Shown here: one piece after another, positions 26,961 through 38,404 of the stretch | Position numbering within the stretch: the first letter of the stretch is position 1 | How the letters are laid out: each line of letters opens with the position of its first letter | Source of the DNA: Dicaeum eximium | Lineage: Eukaryota > Chordata > Aves > Passeriformes > Dicaeidae | Direction of reading: 5' to 3' | DNA: 64,000 nucleotides | Assembly: GCA_013396995.1 (NCBI GenBank) | Contig: VWZP01002400.1 | Span: forward strand, 3,286,001-3,350,000 | The notes under the pieces: model-generated | Seen by the model: the letters and a program-made list of their open reading frames with translations, nothing else | What the model was told of the DNA's origin: nothing | Databases searched by the model: none | Made by a program: the position numbers and the translations under genes

Positions 26961-29900
26961 TATATTCTGAAATACTGAGGTACTTTGAATCTTCAAACAT
27001 CAAAATACTTTGAAAATACTCTGAAATACTTTACATGTTTTAACTGGTTATGGTTTCTATAGACAGACTCTGCCTTTTGTCTGGAGCTTAAAAACGTTTT
27101 CTTTCTGTACCACCCAGCGTACTTCCATAGCGTAGCTCCTGGGCTGAGTATTGTGTTTCCCCATTCTCGCCGATGCGGTGGGAAAAGGCTTTGCTCACTG
27201 AGCCTTTTATGTTAGTTCATCCTATTAAAGCGCCTTGCTTTGTTGTCCTCTGAACCCTCTTTAATGCCTCTGCATTTTTCAGCAAGTTTAGTGAAAAGAA
27301 AAACTTCACCCTGTATCATTAGTCTTGACTAGAGCCACATTCACTGATGAACTATTTCAAGTTGAAAGATTCACTGTTCCTTCACTATCACCTTAGTTGC
27401 CCAGACACGTTCTCTCCCTCACACCTATGTTATTTATTAGAAGAATGAAATTCAAATATTTTTGCTTGGGAAATGGACAGTTTCTGAGAGGAAGGTTAAT
27501 CTGAAAGATTTCCTCAAACAACATTTGCAATATGACATATAAAAACAGTAAGAGCTGATAAGATTCAAAATGCATTGAATTTCTGAGAACAGCAGGGGGA
27601 AAAAAGTTGTTACACTTTTTGGAATAGAGTTGTAGGCTGCTTTGAAGCAATGTCTCGGTGCCAACATAGAGGATTTGTTCAAAAGGTGCGTGGATCATAT
27701 TACCCAGATGAGAGAGAAATACACACTAGCTGCAAGCAATTTCTTATCTTGTGCCTAAACCAACAGTAGAAGTGGGAGTTGTAATGGAAATAAAAAACAC
27801 GTAAAAGTGCCTGGTGTTTGGGAAATGCCTCACATGGACTCTTTGTGCAACAGGCATCGAAGTGGTCACCAGATTAGCAAAAATCGTTAGACCATAGTTG
27901 TGTCTTGCCTGAAAGCAAGAAAGATAACAAGGCAGGCTGTGGTGAGTTGTTTTTCAGCCCTTCATCAGAACATGTTTTTCAGCTGAGATCTTGATCCTTC
28001 TTCCAAACATGAGGATAGGGTTGCACATGTTGGTAGAATTTTTTTTTCCTTCCACCTTAGAGTAAGTGATATAGCAGCATCCAGCTCATCAAAGCACAAG
28101 GAAATACTGCAAGCAGCAGGGTAATAATTGCCCTGGCAGACTCTTCCCCCTTATTCAAAATGACACAGATACCAGCTCTTTGAATAGTACCACAAAATTC
28201 CAAGTATTCGCTTGTAAACATCCCTGTGTGTCTATTATACATATCTCTGTGTGGGAGGGTTCATGAGACCTTGCCCAGAGTTGCTCAGTAAAAAATTACA
28301 GATCTGAGGATAGAGTTCACAAGTGAAAATTATAAAAATCCTCAGCTTTGTGTCTGCATTACCACAGAGGAGTCCTTCAAGTGGAAGCTATCACAGTGTA
28401 ATGCAGCTCCCTCCCCCAACAATCCCAAATTGTCTCTGAAACCTGTTCTCCCCTATACTCTCAATCACAATCTTGTGCCAAATACAATTTTTACATAATG
28501 AAAATTGTTATTGCACATGCTGTACCATCATAAAAATTCTATTGCTGTTGCTTAAAGCAATTCACCCACACACCTTCACATTATTCAGTTATTCAGCTCT
28601 GGCTGCTAAGTATGGGCAAGAATCTGTCTGAGACAGTATTCCAGCAATTTATACCACTATCCTGCTAAGTTAAGAAGTGTTGGCTTATACCAAGTGTTTC
28701 CGTGTTTAAGAGAGCAAAACTACCTTTAGCAGACAGCTCAGTCAGGACCTGTAAGTGTCAGCTGTCAACTGTGGTTCACACCAGATTTTTCCCAGGTAGT
28801 GAAACAGTTTTCATCCATGATTTCACGAAGCCCGACAGATAGTTTTAACACAGTATTTATTTGGTGATTTCCCTCTAGCCTGCGCTTTCCAAATGTCCAT
28901 TTGTGCTCAAAGCCGTGCATTTGGTATTTTAATCCCACTTTCAGCTGAGTAGTGATTCTGAATAAGCACTGCAATTGCTACAGACACAAATTAATATTTA
29001 AGGTTTGGGTCACACACGTTTCTGATGAGCTGTTTTTATGTACCATGCACCTAAAAATGGGTCTTCTCCAAGCAATCATCCACAAAAGCTCAAAATAAAT
29101 ATTGGCCTTTGTATCAGGTTTCCATTATGTGGCTGCTACCCCAGGCTCAGTGGAAGGTTCACAGAGGGTTGACAGAGCTTTGTGCGCTCTGCTTTATTAG
29201 GACTTTTCCAAGCCGGAGCATTCCTGGGCGTGGCTGCTGGGATTTCCTGCCTTTTTGTCTTGTGGAGGTAGCACGGAAACTCCAAGTGCAAGGAAACACT
29301 TCCTGCTTTGCTGCCCTGTAGGGTTTTTCAGCGGAGGAAGGGATCGAGCAGTACTGAGCTTGGGGAGCTCCCACGCAATGTTTCAAACTTTTGACACACA
29401 AGGATTGAGCCATCCTGGTGCTGCAGGGGAGATGGTCCTTAAGGTTGTCATTCTCTTCAGTGGATCACCTAAGTCCACACTAATTATGTTCCAAACTTAC
29501 AAAAATGCTCAAACCAAACAAACAAACAAAACCCCCCCAAACACACCCAATCTTTTGGATATTATTGTCATTTATATTGGCTGCTTGGCTTTCAGATTTC
29601 TCTAGGCACATGTTATTTAATCAGAAAACTTGTACAAGTTACTGTGCCACATGCTCTTATAGCTCATATGTGCAGAGTGGATTTAATTACTGTTAATTAC
29701 CATGGAAAATCCTCTGCACAGAGTAATAGTTGAAGAGATTTCGTGACCCTATGCAATTCTTGCCGACTGTGTAAAATGAAATAAGGTTCTGTCAGAATAA
29801 TTCAGATGATGGCTAATAAACAAGTTCTTTCCATCTGTAAATAGAAAGATTGGATTAGAAAAGTCTGTGAAAGCAAATTATAGGGACCTTGTTTTTTAAA

Positions 29901-32430
29901 TCTTCATACTTTTGTTCTATTGAATTAATCTCATTTTCAAAAGAAAAAAGAAACCAACGAAACATATGGGGAATTACTGAAATACAATAGATGTTTTCCT
30001 GGCAAACTTCAGAATCTTGGAGAATTTCCAGCATTTTAGAGCTGAGCAGGTTACATAGCTCTAGTTTATGTACCCATGTTTTTGAATGCTTTGACCTTTT
30101 TTACAGCATCTCATAATGCCTCATCCCATACAAAATGCAATCAGTATTGAGATCTTCCAGGCCAGATTAGGAATTAAGAAATGTTACAGTTGGGCAATCC
30201 CTGTATTTCTTAGGTGACAGGGTAAAATAAGGATGGATAACAGTATATTTAGGCATTTCTGTTCCCTAGTTTTATTCCTGGCAGCCTGTGGTGTACAGCA
30301 AGCCCAAGGTTACTTCCTGCTGAGTGGTCCATGGGGCATTCCAGCTGCAGCTCCTCTCTTGCTCAATATGCACCCTACTATACCTGGCTCTCACACAGGA
30401 ATACCTGGGCAGGGAGTTGCCAGGAAAATAACAGATTTTATGGAAATTTTCTATCCCTGTTCTATTCCTTGCACTGGAAGAATAGCTAGGAAAAAGAATA
30501 AACATCAAAGGACCAGATTGCTCTGAATAATTATGGCTATTCTATTTCACACAGACATTCTGTATAATGTCCCTTTTTAGTTCTCAGTTCATTTTCTCTG
30601 CCAGTTTGTCACATGGCCTTCACCAGGACAAAGCTGCTTGCCCTTTCCATGTACACAGAAGGCAGGCCAGGGCTTGGAAGGGTGCTTTCTACACTGCACA
30701 GTACCTCTGGCCTAACCTGTTGGTGTATGGGAATGCATGGCCATGGCTGAGGAGCTGCAGGGTTCCCCCAGGAGCAGGACAAAATGGCCTTTTCATTTTT
30801 TTCACAGCAGGAACCCTTACTGTTATTACTGTTATTATTTTATTAGTTATTATTGCCTGTCCGAATCTTGGCTACTTGCATGTATAGCGTCTTTGGAGGA
30901 AGCAGATTTCTGTCACCATGACCTGGAGTGTAGGAAATGCTTCCCATGGCCCAGTGCCACACTCTAGGGTGTACACATCTTTTATTGCGTGAATTACGCA
31001 GGGTTTTGAGTTCCCCCCCTGAACTGGGCTCCCATCACACAGTCACATCCATAGGGGAAATTGCCATTTTCCTCAAAGGCCCACAGTGCTGAGATGAGAT
31101 AAGCAAGGGATACAGAAACACCAGCAAAGGGAAGGGAAGTGACTCACCTGTGGGCTATCAGCTCCTAGTACAGAAACAGGGTGGTAGTCACAAGGGGCCA
31201 GTGGCACCATGCTGTGATGACACAGCTCAGCCCTTGTCACAGGATCTCAGATGTGTGGGCAAACAATCTTAATGTCTGTAAGGCTTCAGGAGCAGAAGGG
31301 CCCCAGTCCCTCCAATAAAAACACCCCTACAAATTCAGATGCCCCTGTGCATTGCCTCATCTCCATATATTGCCTTCATTTACTCACTGGTAGCACAAGG
31401 GTTTAACTTAGACTTCCATGGTTTATACACTTCTGGTGCTCTGCTCAGAAGTGACTTTATCCCTGGGACAAAGCAGTGCTTTTCCTCCTAACTGTCAGCA
31501 CCCAGGGTAAACCATCCCTGCCCAAATGAAGGCCTGAGCCAAGAGACGCTTTATCTTGTGCACAAATACAGATTTGACACTTTTTCCAGCCCTGCTCAGG
31601 TCACTATTTAAAAGGCTAGGAAGTGAGCACACATGAAATCATTCCTTCCATACAGGCAGACAGATGGAGAGAAATTCCAGCCTGCTTCCACTCTTTTGTC
31701 TTCAGGGCATTTTTGGAATTTCCTTCAGGAAGTGAGGTTATGACCCAGAGCCTTCCTCGGTGAGTAGGCTCTCATTTCCCACAGTAAACCCTGCACAGCG
31801 ATGACATACAGTACGAAAAGGTGAGGTTTATCTTCACTCTCCAACTGCATCCTGTATGAGCTCCATGGAACTTAAAAGTAATTCTGAGAGGGAACGGCCA
31901 CGAGAAAGGAAATGGAAGTCAAACCTTTGGAAGAAGTAACGCAGTATCCATTCAACTACACTGCCACGGTCTTCGTTGGCAGACCCAACGGAGCTGCAGC
32001 ACTCGCGCAGCTGAGGCCATCATGCTGTGTTTCATAAACTTCCTTGATGTTTGCAATAAGCTAAGAATTGAATTTATTAATTATATTTGTGATACACATG
32101 AATTACTTCACTTTTCTACTCTAGCAGTCATGGCAAAACTGGCAGCCACCTGGTTGTCCTTCTGTTTGTACTTCATTGGCTGTCGCAGAAGGACTGCTAT
32201 TGTAGAGATCCTTCTAGTGGCATTTCAGCCATACAGCACATGCTGACAAGAAAGTTATAGTTTAAAATTAATTTTGTACTTTACATGATCCTGTTACATT
32301 ACACGTTATGTTCCCACAGAATGGACTTCATCCCGGCATGTACTAAAATCAAGGAATTCTTTCACTGACTTCTGTGGAAACCACACCTGGCATGAAACCA
32401 CCACAACAGTACAAAACTGCTAATAATCTG
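26961..32430. other. Intergenic between orphan CpG island and S1PR1 3' end
   Basis: AT-rich DNA with short overlapping open frames on both strands and no family resemblance. A small A/C-rich stretch occurs at about 29513-29550. No transposon, RNA gene or exon could be supported. Confidence 0.55.
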
Positions 32431-32439
32431 ATAAAAGAA

Positions 32440-33966
32440 TCATTTAAAAAAATCAGTTTATTAATGTTTAGAAGTCAATAAAGCTATGTGCAAATTCAAC
32501 AATAAAAGTCAGAAACATTTTAAATACTATTTTTTAAACCAGAAAAAAAACCCCAACAGTTTAATTGCACTGGAAATTTTACTACAAAGGCAATACATTT
32601 TCTTTACAAAATACCAATCCTAGGAGTTGCTGATGACTGTAGATAAGTCAATTGCTCTCAGCTATCCCAGACATACCACATTTGTTATAGTAATACTCTA
32701 GGCGCATGAAGACTCCTGTATCTTATTTACATTGTACACATTCAACCCCATTAGCACAGGTTAGAAAAATAGAGAAGTAAAAATGATGCTGTAAAACAAA
32801 TACATTCAGTTTAACGACAGGTACTTCTTCCATGATAAAATACAGACATCTTTGCTGAAGTTATAAACATTATTAAAATGTGCCAAAATGTATTGCATTT
32901 TGTTATGGAAGTGCATTTATCTATAGTCATTTCACTTCAACTTTCTTTTTATTTTGTCTGAAGCCCGACGTACTCTTCTGATTTTCCAACTGATCCTTAC
33001 TTTTGGAACGACTAAGAACCTGACACTGAAATACTCCTTCAGTTTTTATCCCTTCTTACTTAGGCAAAAAACCCACTGTTGTCAATAGTATTTTTTACTA
33101 TTTTGTAGTCCTTCAAGTCATCTTGAAGAGAAATGATGTTTAGTTCTTCCTTGCATTTTTCATGATAATGCAGTTTATTTAATGCTATAGAATAGAAAGG
33201 CAACCAAAATATGGGGCCAAATGCCATTCTGAGCTACTCCATTAAACCTGATGCAGCCAATGGAATTGTACAGGCGAAAGTAACTGCAGAATCTAGCTCA
33301 TGGTCTTCAAATGTAATACGGACTGACAGCAAAAATTCACAGCTATGATCTTGCGAAGTAAAACCCCAAGAGCTTTGGACTCTGCAAATAAAACCTTATG
33401 ACTTAACTAAAAGCTCTGTAAAATTATGCCAATTATGGTTGTATGTGGTCTAAGTTATATTTCTGTGATCTCCTTCCATGTTATGTGCTAAACAAACACA
33501 CTTCTTACCAATGATACCAGAGCCACCACTAAATTCAGTACAGAAAGATCTTTGTGTCAGTGGTTTGCTGTGAAGAGAAAAAACTTCACATTCTTCTCAC
33601 AGGGAAAAAAAAAAAAAGATTCATTCTCCTTTTCCCTCCTCCCCCTCTCTCTTTCTCTCACACACACCAGGCATCATTTCACCAAGGCATCAGTCTTTCA
33701 GAGTTACTAAGGAGATTTCAGGATATGAATGCGCCTGACAATCCTGAGCTGCCTCAGCGCAAAGACAAAACATGCTCCAGGGAAAAAGATTTTCAAGCCA
33801 GAACAGTCTGTCCCATTTCTTGAACTCCAGCCTCGCAAGTGCACCGTTTGCCTCATTAGAACTAATGCTACTTGCTCACTCAGCCTAACGCCGCTGCTGT
33901 GAGCAGGAGGCGTCCCAGCTCCCTGATTTCAGAGGAAGACTCTGAAATACACCCCCACGGTTACTC
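32440..33966 (-). other. S1PR1: Probable S1PR1 3' UTR
   Basis: This is non-coding sequence directly after the S1PR1 stop codon on the minus strand, extending to the candidate poly(A) site. It contains AT-rich stretches and, in the mRNA sense, a purine-rich GA tract (33618-33668) immediately followed by a run of 13 U (33605-33617). The boundary at the low-coordinate end is inferred from the poly(A) signal only. Confidence 0.5.
32457..32462 (-). terminator. S1PR1: Candidate S1PR1 poly(A) signal
   Basis: AATAAA on the minus strand, about 1.5 kb after the S1PR1 stop codon. It is followed within about 25-50 nt by a U/GU-rich stretch (TTTTGTACTGTTGTGGTGG on the minus strand), the usual downstream element. 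The resulting 3' UTR length is in the range known for mammalian S1PR1. A second AATAAA at 33174-33179 lacks a convincing GU-rich element and would give a 0.8 kb UTR; a third lies at 32073-32078. Confidence 0.5.
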
Positions 33967-35106
33967 CTAAGAAGATGAGGTAACATTGCCCGAAGACATG
34001 ATGGTTTCAGGATGGTCACCATCCTCCTTCTGTGGGTGTGAGGAGTTGTCAGACTTACTCCGGCTGAACTCCATCCCCCCAATGATTGGCCGTTTGAATT
34101 TGGTCCCAGAATCTGCCGGGGAACATTTGCAGCAGCACAAAATCTTGATGAAAGCCCTCCGCATTTCTTTGTTTGTCAAGGTGTAGATTATAGGGTTCGT
34201 GGCTGAATTGAGCACGGCCAGTACTAAGAAATACTCTGCTTTATAGAGGATTGGGCAGGTCTTCACTTTGCACCCCACATCCAGTAAAAGGAGGATGAAC
34301 AGAGGAGCCCAGCAGGCAATGAAGACACTCAGGACTATGATCACTGTCTTGAGCAAGGCTAGTGACTTTTCTGAGCTCCTAGTAGCTTTGGTAATGTTTT
34401 TCCGAAATGTCAGCCTGCGGCTCCTAGTCCTCACCATGGAGTAGATCCTGCAATAGAGGACCACAATAGATAACAAAAGGCCAGTGAAAACGGTTGTGCA
34501 AAAGAGAATATAGTGCTTGTGGTAGAGAGGCAGCACGGTGGAGCAGTTGGACAAGAGGTTCTTGCAGTTCCAGCCCATGATCGGGAGCCCCCCAAGGATC
34601 GCGGAGATGACCCAGCACGCACTGATCAACAAGAAGGAGCGGAAGCTGTTGCTGCCATTGTGGAGTTTCATCTTCAGCATGGTGATGTATCTCTCAATGG
34701 CAATGGCCAACAAGCTGAACACAGAAGCTGATAAGGCAACAAACATGCTGCCTTCTCTTACAAACCACTGGTTGGGGGTCAGGCTGTAAGTTTTGTGTCC
34801 AGATAGCAGGAGGTTGGCAGTGTAAGCCACACCAGCCAGCAAGTCTGAAAGAGCCAAGTTCCCAATGAAATAGTACATGGGTCTGTGAAACTTCTTGGTT
34901 TTCCAGATGGTAAGCAAGACAAAAATGTTCTCTAAGATTATAAAGCAGCAAATGATGATAAAAACCACCGACGTCACTTTAATTCCAGTGTCCACACTCT
35001 CATTTAGCTTTCCCGTGTAATTATAATGCTCTTTGATGACATAGTTGACATCAGTGTTGGTGGGGTTGCTCGTGACCTTCTGTGGGGCAGTGGTGCCGGA
35101 GTTCAT
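33967..35106 (-). CDS. S1PR1: Sphingosine-1-phosphate receptor 1 (class A GPCR)
   Basis: Encodes a 379-residue plasma-membrane receptor for sphingosine-1-phosphate; in vertebrates it couples mainly to Gi and controls endothelial barrier function, vessel maturation and lymphocyte egress. Seven hydrophobic segments are evident, beginning at about residue 44. N-glycosylation sequons are at N29 and N35 in the extracellular N-terminus. The phospholipid-headgroup pair R117-E118 (VREGS) is present. TM3 ends in ERY (138-140), the S1P-receptor variant of DRY. Extracellular-loop cysteine pairs C181/C188 and C279/C284 are kept, as are CWAP in TM6 (265-268) and NPIIY in TM7 (304-308). RSRRLTF around T233 matches the AKT site known in the mammalian protein. 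Cysteines 324-328 are candidate palmitoylation sites, and the tail is Ser-rich and ends in three serines. The start at 35106 has a good Kozak context (CACCATGA), and an in-frame TGA at 35224-35226 excludes a longer ATG-started protein. Length is close to the human 382 residues; the first ~25 residues diverge most. The coding region is a single exon, as usual for this gene. Confidence 0.98.
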   Translation of the reverse strand: MNSGTTAPQKVTSNPTNTDVNYVIKEHYNYTGKLNESVDTGIKVTSVVFIIICCFIILENIFVLLTIWKTKKFHRPMYYFIGNLALSDLLAGVAYTANLLLSGHKTYSLTPNQWFVREGSMFVALSASVFSLLAIAIERYITMLKMKLHNGSNSFRSFLLISACWVISAILGGLPIMGWNCKNLLSNCSTVLPLYHKHYILFCTTVFTGLLLSIVVLYCRIYSMVRTRSRRLTFRKNITKATRSSEKSLALLKTVIIVLSVFIACWAPLFILLLLDVGCKVKTCPILYKAEYFLVLAVLNSATNPIIYTLTNKEMRRAFIKILCCCKCSPADSGTKFKRPIIGGMEFSRSKSDNSSHPQKEDGDHPETIMSSGNVTSSS

Positions 35107-35238
35107 GGTGCCTGGCTGGGGACTGCTCCCCCAGCGGCCACCGGATGGTGACGCCGACCGCAAACCCGGTGGCTGCCCCGCAGCTTCCTGGCCCCACAGC
35201 CTGCCCGGCACTGCTGCACAGCCTCACAAACTGCAGCC
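35107..35238 (-). other. S1PR1: S1PR1 5' UTR part of coding exon, with splice acceptor
   Basis: On the minus strand a pyrimidine-rich tract ends in TTGTTCTCAG at 35239-35248, a strong acceptor, so the coding exon most likely begins at 35238. This gives 132 nt of leader in this exon. It has no upstream ATG in any frame, and one in-frame stop at 35224-35226. S1PR genes characteristically have a non-coding first exon spliced to an exon carrying the entire coding region, which fits. Confidence 0.8.
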
Positions 35239-36120
35239 CTGAGAACAAGAGGCACAAAACCCAGACTTAAAAGAAGGAATACAAACAATGTAGCAAATGC
35301 TAAAGGGTTTAAAATAATCTCCTGGTTTAACTGTGCATCAGAGTCATAAATGTATTCACACATGAATCAGTTTCATTCAGCTGGTAAAATACATTTAAAA
35401 GGTGGTTAGGCATATTCAATAGGTAAAGCTAATAAGACAAAAAAAGTTCTGTCACGCAGAACTGAACAAGTTGGAGTCAGCAAGGACGGCATTACTGGAC
35501 TTCTTCCAACACAAAAGATCTCAAAGCTCCCCAGCAGTAAGTTCTAGTCTTTTTTCCTCAGTGGGAAATACAACAGCAGAGATTTAAAAAGGGAAAGGGC
35601 TTGCTTGATTAGATTTAACTCTAAATGTATGAAAGTCTGCACAGAATACTTAACAGGAGACCCATATTCTCCTCCATTAATAAAGTCTGAATACACTTTG
35701 GAAGGGGGTAGTTATGCAATTTACTGATGCCATCTCAAACAGTGGTAAATTCACTGGTGTAAATATAAACAAGAGATCATCTCAAAGCTGTAAACAGGTG
35801 AGGGGTGCCCTTGCTAAATACAAGAAAGAATATGCTTTACAAAATCCACAGCAGTAAAAAGTTTAGAAAAGCAAGAAAAATTTTGAATTAAGCTAGAGAG
35901 CAAGCCCATTCCATGGATCTGAAACAAAGAATGTCAAAAAAATCCCTTGCATTTAAATAACTAGTATTGCAAGCTTTTGAAATGGGCATAATTAAGGAAT
36001 ACACATATAGACGAAACTCCCTTTACATATAAAGGTTTTGTAGTGGACATTTTAAAAGAACTAAACCCACAATATCATGCAAGGAAAGAAGAACAGGCAG
36101 ATTTCTTAAATTACAGCCTA
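35239..36120 (-). other. S1PR1: S1PR1 5' intron (inferred)
   Basis: AT-rich sequence between the coding-exon acceptor and the CpG island. No coding-like exon is visible. Depending on which first-exon donor is used (36441 or 36946), the intron is about 1.2 or 1.7 kb. Confidence 0.6.
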
Positions 36121-36965
36121 AGCGGGGTAAAGCAGTGGGTTCGGATCCCTGCTCTATTCCTGGGCTCCGGTCCGCATCGCTCCCGGGCAAAAACTCCCAT
36201 CGCTCCTGTGTCGCACCGCTCCTGCTCCGCTTCTGTCTCTAGCGCGCGTGGCTCCCGTCCCGCACCCCCTCCGCCGGACGCGGCACGCAGCCGGGCACGC
36301 CGGCGTCCAGGTAGCCTCCTCCCCACCCTTCTCTTTTGGTTCGCGGCCCCGGGGGTCGCGCCGAGCGGGGACCGCAGCGCTGGGAGTCCAGGCGTCCCCG
36401 CAGTGCGCGGGGTGCGCGGCCGCGGCTCCCCGAGCCTTACCTTGCTCAAGCGCGGCGCGGAGCCCGGACCGGCCCCGCACATCTTGCGTGCCCGCGGAGC
36501 AACTCCGGTGGGCGGGCTGGGGGGCTCGGCGGTTTTAATGTTCCTGCAGCTGCTGCTCTCCACCCCGTTTCCGATTCCCTGTCTCCTCCCTGCACGCCCA
36601 GCCCGGCCCGGCCCAGCCACCGCCGGCGGGACACCCCCGCCCGCCGCCCCGGCTCTGCCCCGCCCGCCGGGGCGTGAGCAGCCGCGGGCGCTGCCGTGCC
36701 GGGCTGGCACAGACCCCGCGGGGCTGCCGCGGGCGGCACAGCAAGGCTGAGGCCAAGAACTCCCCCGCGGGACCCCTCGCCCTGCCGGCCGGGGGAGGGG
36801 ACGCCGCGGCCCGGCTCCAGCCCTCTCTGACCTGGGAGCCGCCGCCTCCCGCCACCGGGCGCACACGGCATTCCGGGGAACGAGGTATTGGCACGGCCCG
36901 ACGGCTCCGAGCACGGCGGGGCAGCTTCCCGCCCGCCCGGCTTACCTGCCTCCCGACTAAGCACA
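36121..36965 (-). promoter_or_regulatory. S1PR1: S1PR1 CpG-island promoter and candidate first exons
   Basis: This CpG-dense block lies 1.0-1.9 kb upstream of the S1PR1 start codon. Two near-consensus splice donors are present on the minus strand: AGCAAG then GTAAGG, with the exon ending at 36441, and GGCAG then GTAAGC, with the exon ending at 36946. About 95 bp upstream of the first donor is a TATA-like ACATTAAAACC (36532-36542). A GC box (GGGCGGGG on the minus strand) is at 36658-36665. Long overlapping open frames here (up to 267 codons) are Arg/Pro/Gly/Ala-rich and are explained by GC content. KLF2 is known to activate mammalian S1PR1; a CCCACC motif lies in the first candidate exon, but a functional site is only an inference. 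Confidence 0.7.
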
Positions 36966-38404
36966 GAAAGGCCATGGCCAAAGGCAGCATCCCCTATGCC
37001 ACCTCCGTTCTCTCTCTTGGAAGACAGTGTAAGTCACGTTTAAGGAAACACCTGGAAGAAGCTCTTCCATTTTCTCACTATAGCCAAGGTGTGTTTTCGC
37101 CGTGGCAGGCCCGGTGCTGCCACCCGCACTCGTGGCCCTCAGAGTGACTCACCAGCGGCTCCCCCCGGGGAGGCAGCAGCCCGATGGGGTGAGGATGGTG
37201 CCAGGCTGGGCTCTGCGGGGCAGAAGCCAGAACTGGCCCATGGGGGATAAACTCAGTTCCTGCCACCGTCAAACAGCACCAGGCGTTGGTGTTTCCACAT
37301 GAAAAAAAAAACCAAAAAAACCAATAACCAAACGAAACCAACCCAAACAAAAACCAAACAACCCCACTAAAACCCCCCAAAAAACCAAAACCCAAACTAA
37401 AACCCAAAAAACCCCCATAAAACTAAAAAAACCCAAAAGTAACCTTTGCATGTTCAGAGGATGCTGTAAACAACTATGTTTGAAAGTATAAATAAAAGTT
37501 TTTAATGCATTTTTTCAGAAACAAAATTGGCAATGGCAGCTACTTAACACTGTTACCACGGTACTATATGAGGACAGACACAGAAGTGAGTTTGGGTTTT
37601 ATAATTCCTTCTCCCTTCAAACTTTTGAATGAAAAACCACCTTTGGTGTATGTGAAATGCCAGCTCTGGTGGTATTCTACCATTGCACTTACTGCAGAAA
37701 TTTTCCTCTTCCTTCCTTGCTCTGCTCTTGTTAACTCCAAATTGAAATGTAAAAGAATATCACAATAGGACAAAGTGCAATATACTGGGTTTTCCAGTTT
37801 AAAGCATTGTGCCCATCAATCAGCAGTAGCAGCTTTCCTCTGAGAGAACAGTGCAAGTATTCTACCCTCAGGAAGAGGGTCCCTCTCTTATTTATGCTAA
37901 TAGTCAAGCTTCAATTGCTCCACACCTCTCCTGGAATGACTCAGATAAATTACACTGGCAAACAGACATTTACTCTTCCACCACAAAGCTAGAAACTCGA
38001 AAAGATATTTAGCCTCCTGAGAGCTTGGAGGAAAATACAGCCGTTAAGTCACAACTGTCAGAAAAGGCACAAGAAATAAATCATGCTTGAGGTTGACATA
38101 TGTATCCCCTGCAACTGCCCAACATGCCCCAGATATTTCAAGCTTTCCCCCTTATTTATCTAATATATAGAAAATACTAAATAAAAATGCATTCACTAGG
38201 CATTTTCCTCTAGGAAATAATTCTCACATAATTTCAAGTAAGAGGAACATATTAAAGGAACATGCTTTAATTAAAGGATGGAATGAGTCAGGGTTTCATT
38301 AGTCAGATGTGCAGGCTTTCATGTCCAGGCTATTGGTTACCAGCTGAGAGGATGCCAACTCAGAGATGTGACATTGAACAAATTAATTGTCAGAGGCTGT
38401 GTAA
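36966..38404. other. Upstream flank of S1PR1, no gene
   Basis: Apart from the A/C-rich tract, this is AT-rich DNA with no recognised exon or element. A moderately GC-rich piece (37090-37270) continues the shoulder of the CpG island. Confidence 0.55.
37292..37440. repeat. A/C-rich low-complexity tract (G/T-rich on minus strand)
   Basis: About 150 bp composed almost only of A and C on the plus strand, with units resembling AAACC and AAAACCC. Seven runs of three or more C occur between 37342 and 37434 (at 37342, 37362, 37373, 37391, 37403, 37412 and 37432), so the minus strand carries seven G-runs separated by T-rich loops. It lies just upstream of the S1PR1 CpG island. The apparent ORFs across it are Phe/Gly/Leu/Trp-rich artefacts. 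Confidence 0.9.

Noticed and set aside
26430..27003. Open frames of 156 and 182 codons in the orphan CpG island
   Set aside because: Same GC-content effect; the frames overlap on opposite strands and run into low-complexity ends.
35107..35211. N-terminal extension of S1PR1 from a GTG codon at 35211
   Set aside because: There is no ATG, the segment lies in the GC-rich leader, it does not match the S1PR1 family N-terminus, and the ATG at 35106 has a strong start context.
36043..36914. Long overlapping open frames (235 codons plus, 267 codons minus) in the S1PR1 CpG island
   Set aside because: Composition is Arg/Pro/Gly/Ala-rich, both strands are open at once, and nothing resembles a known protein. 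High GC removes stop codons by chance.
37078..37451. Phe/Gly/Trp-rich open frames on the minus strand
   Set aside because: They read through the A/C-rich low-complexity tract and reflect its simple composition.
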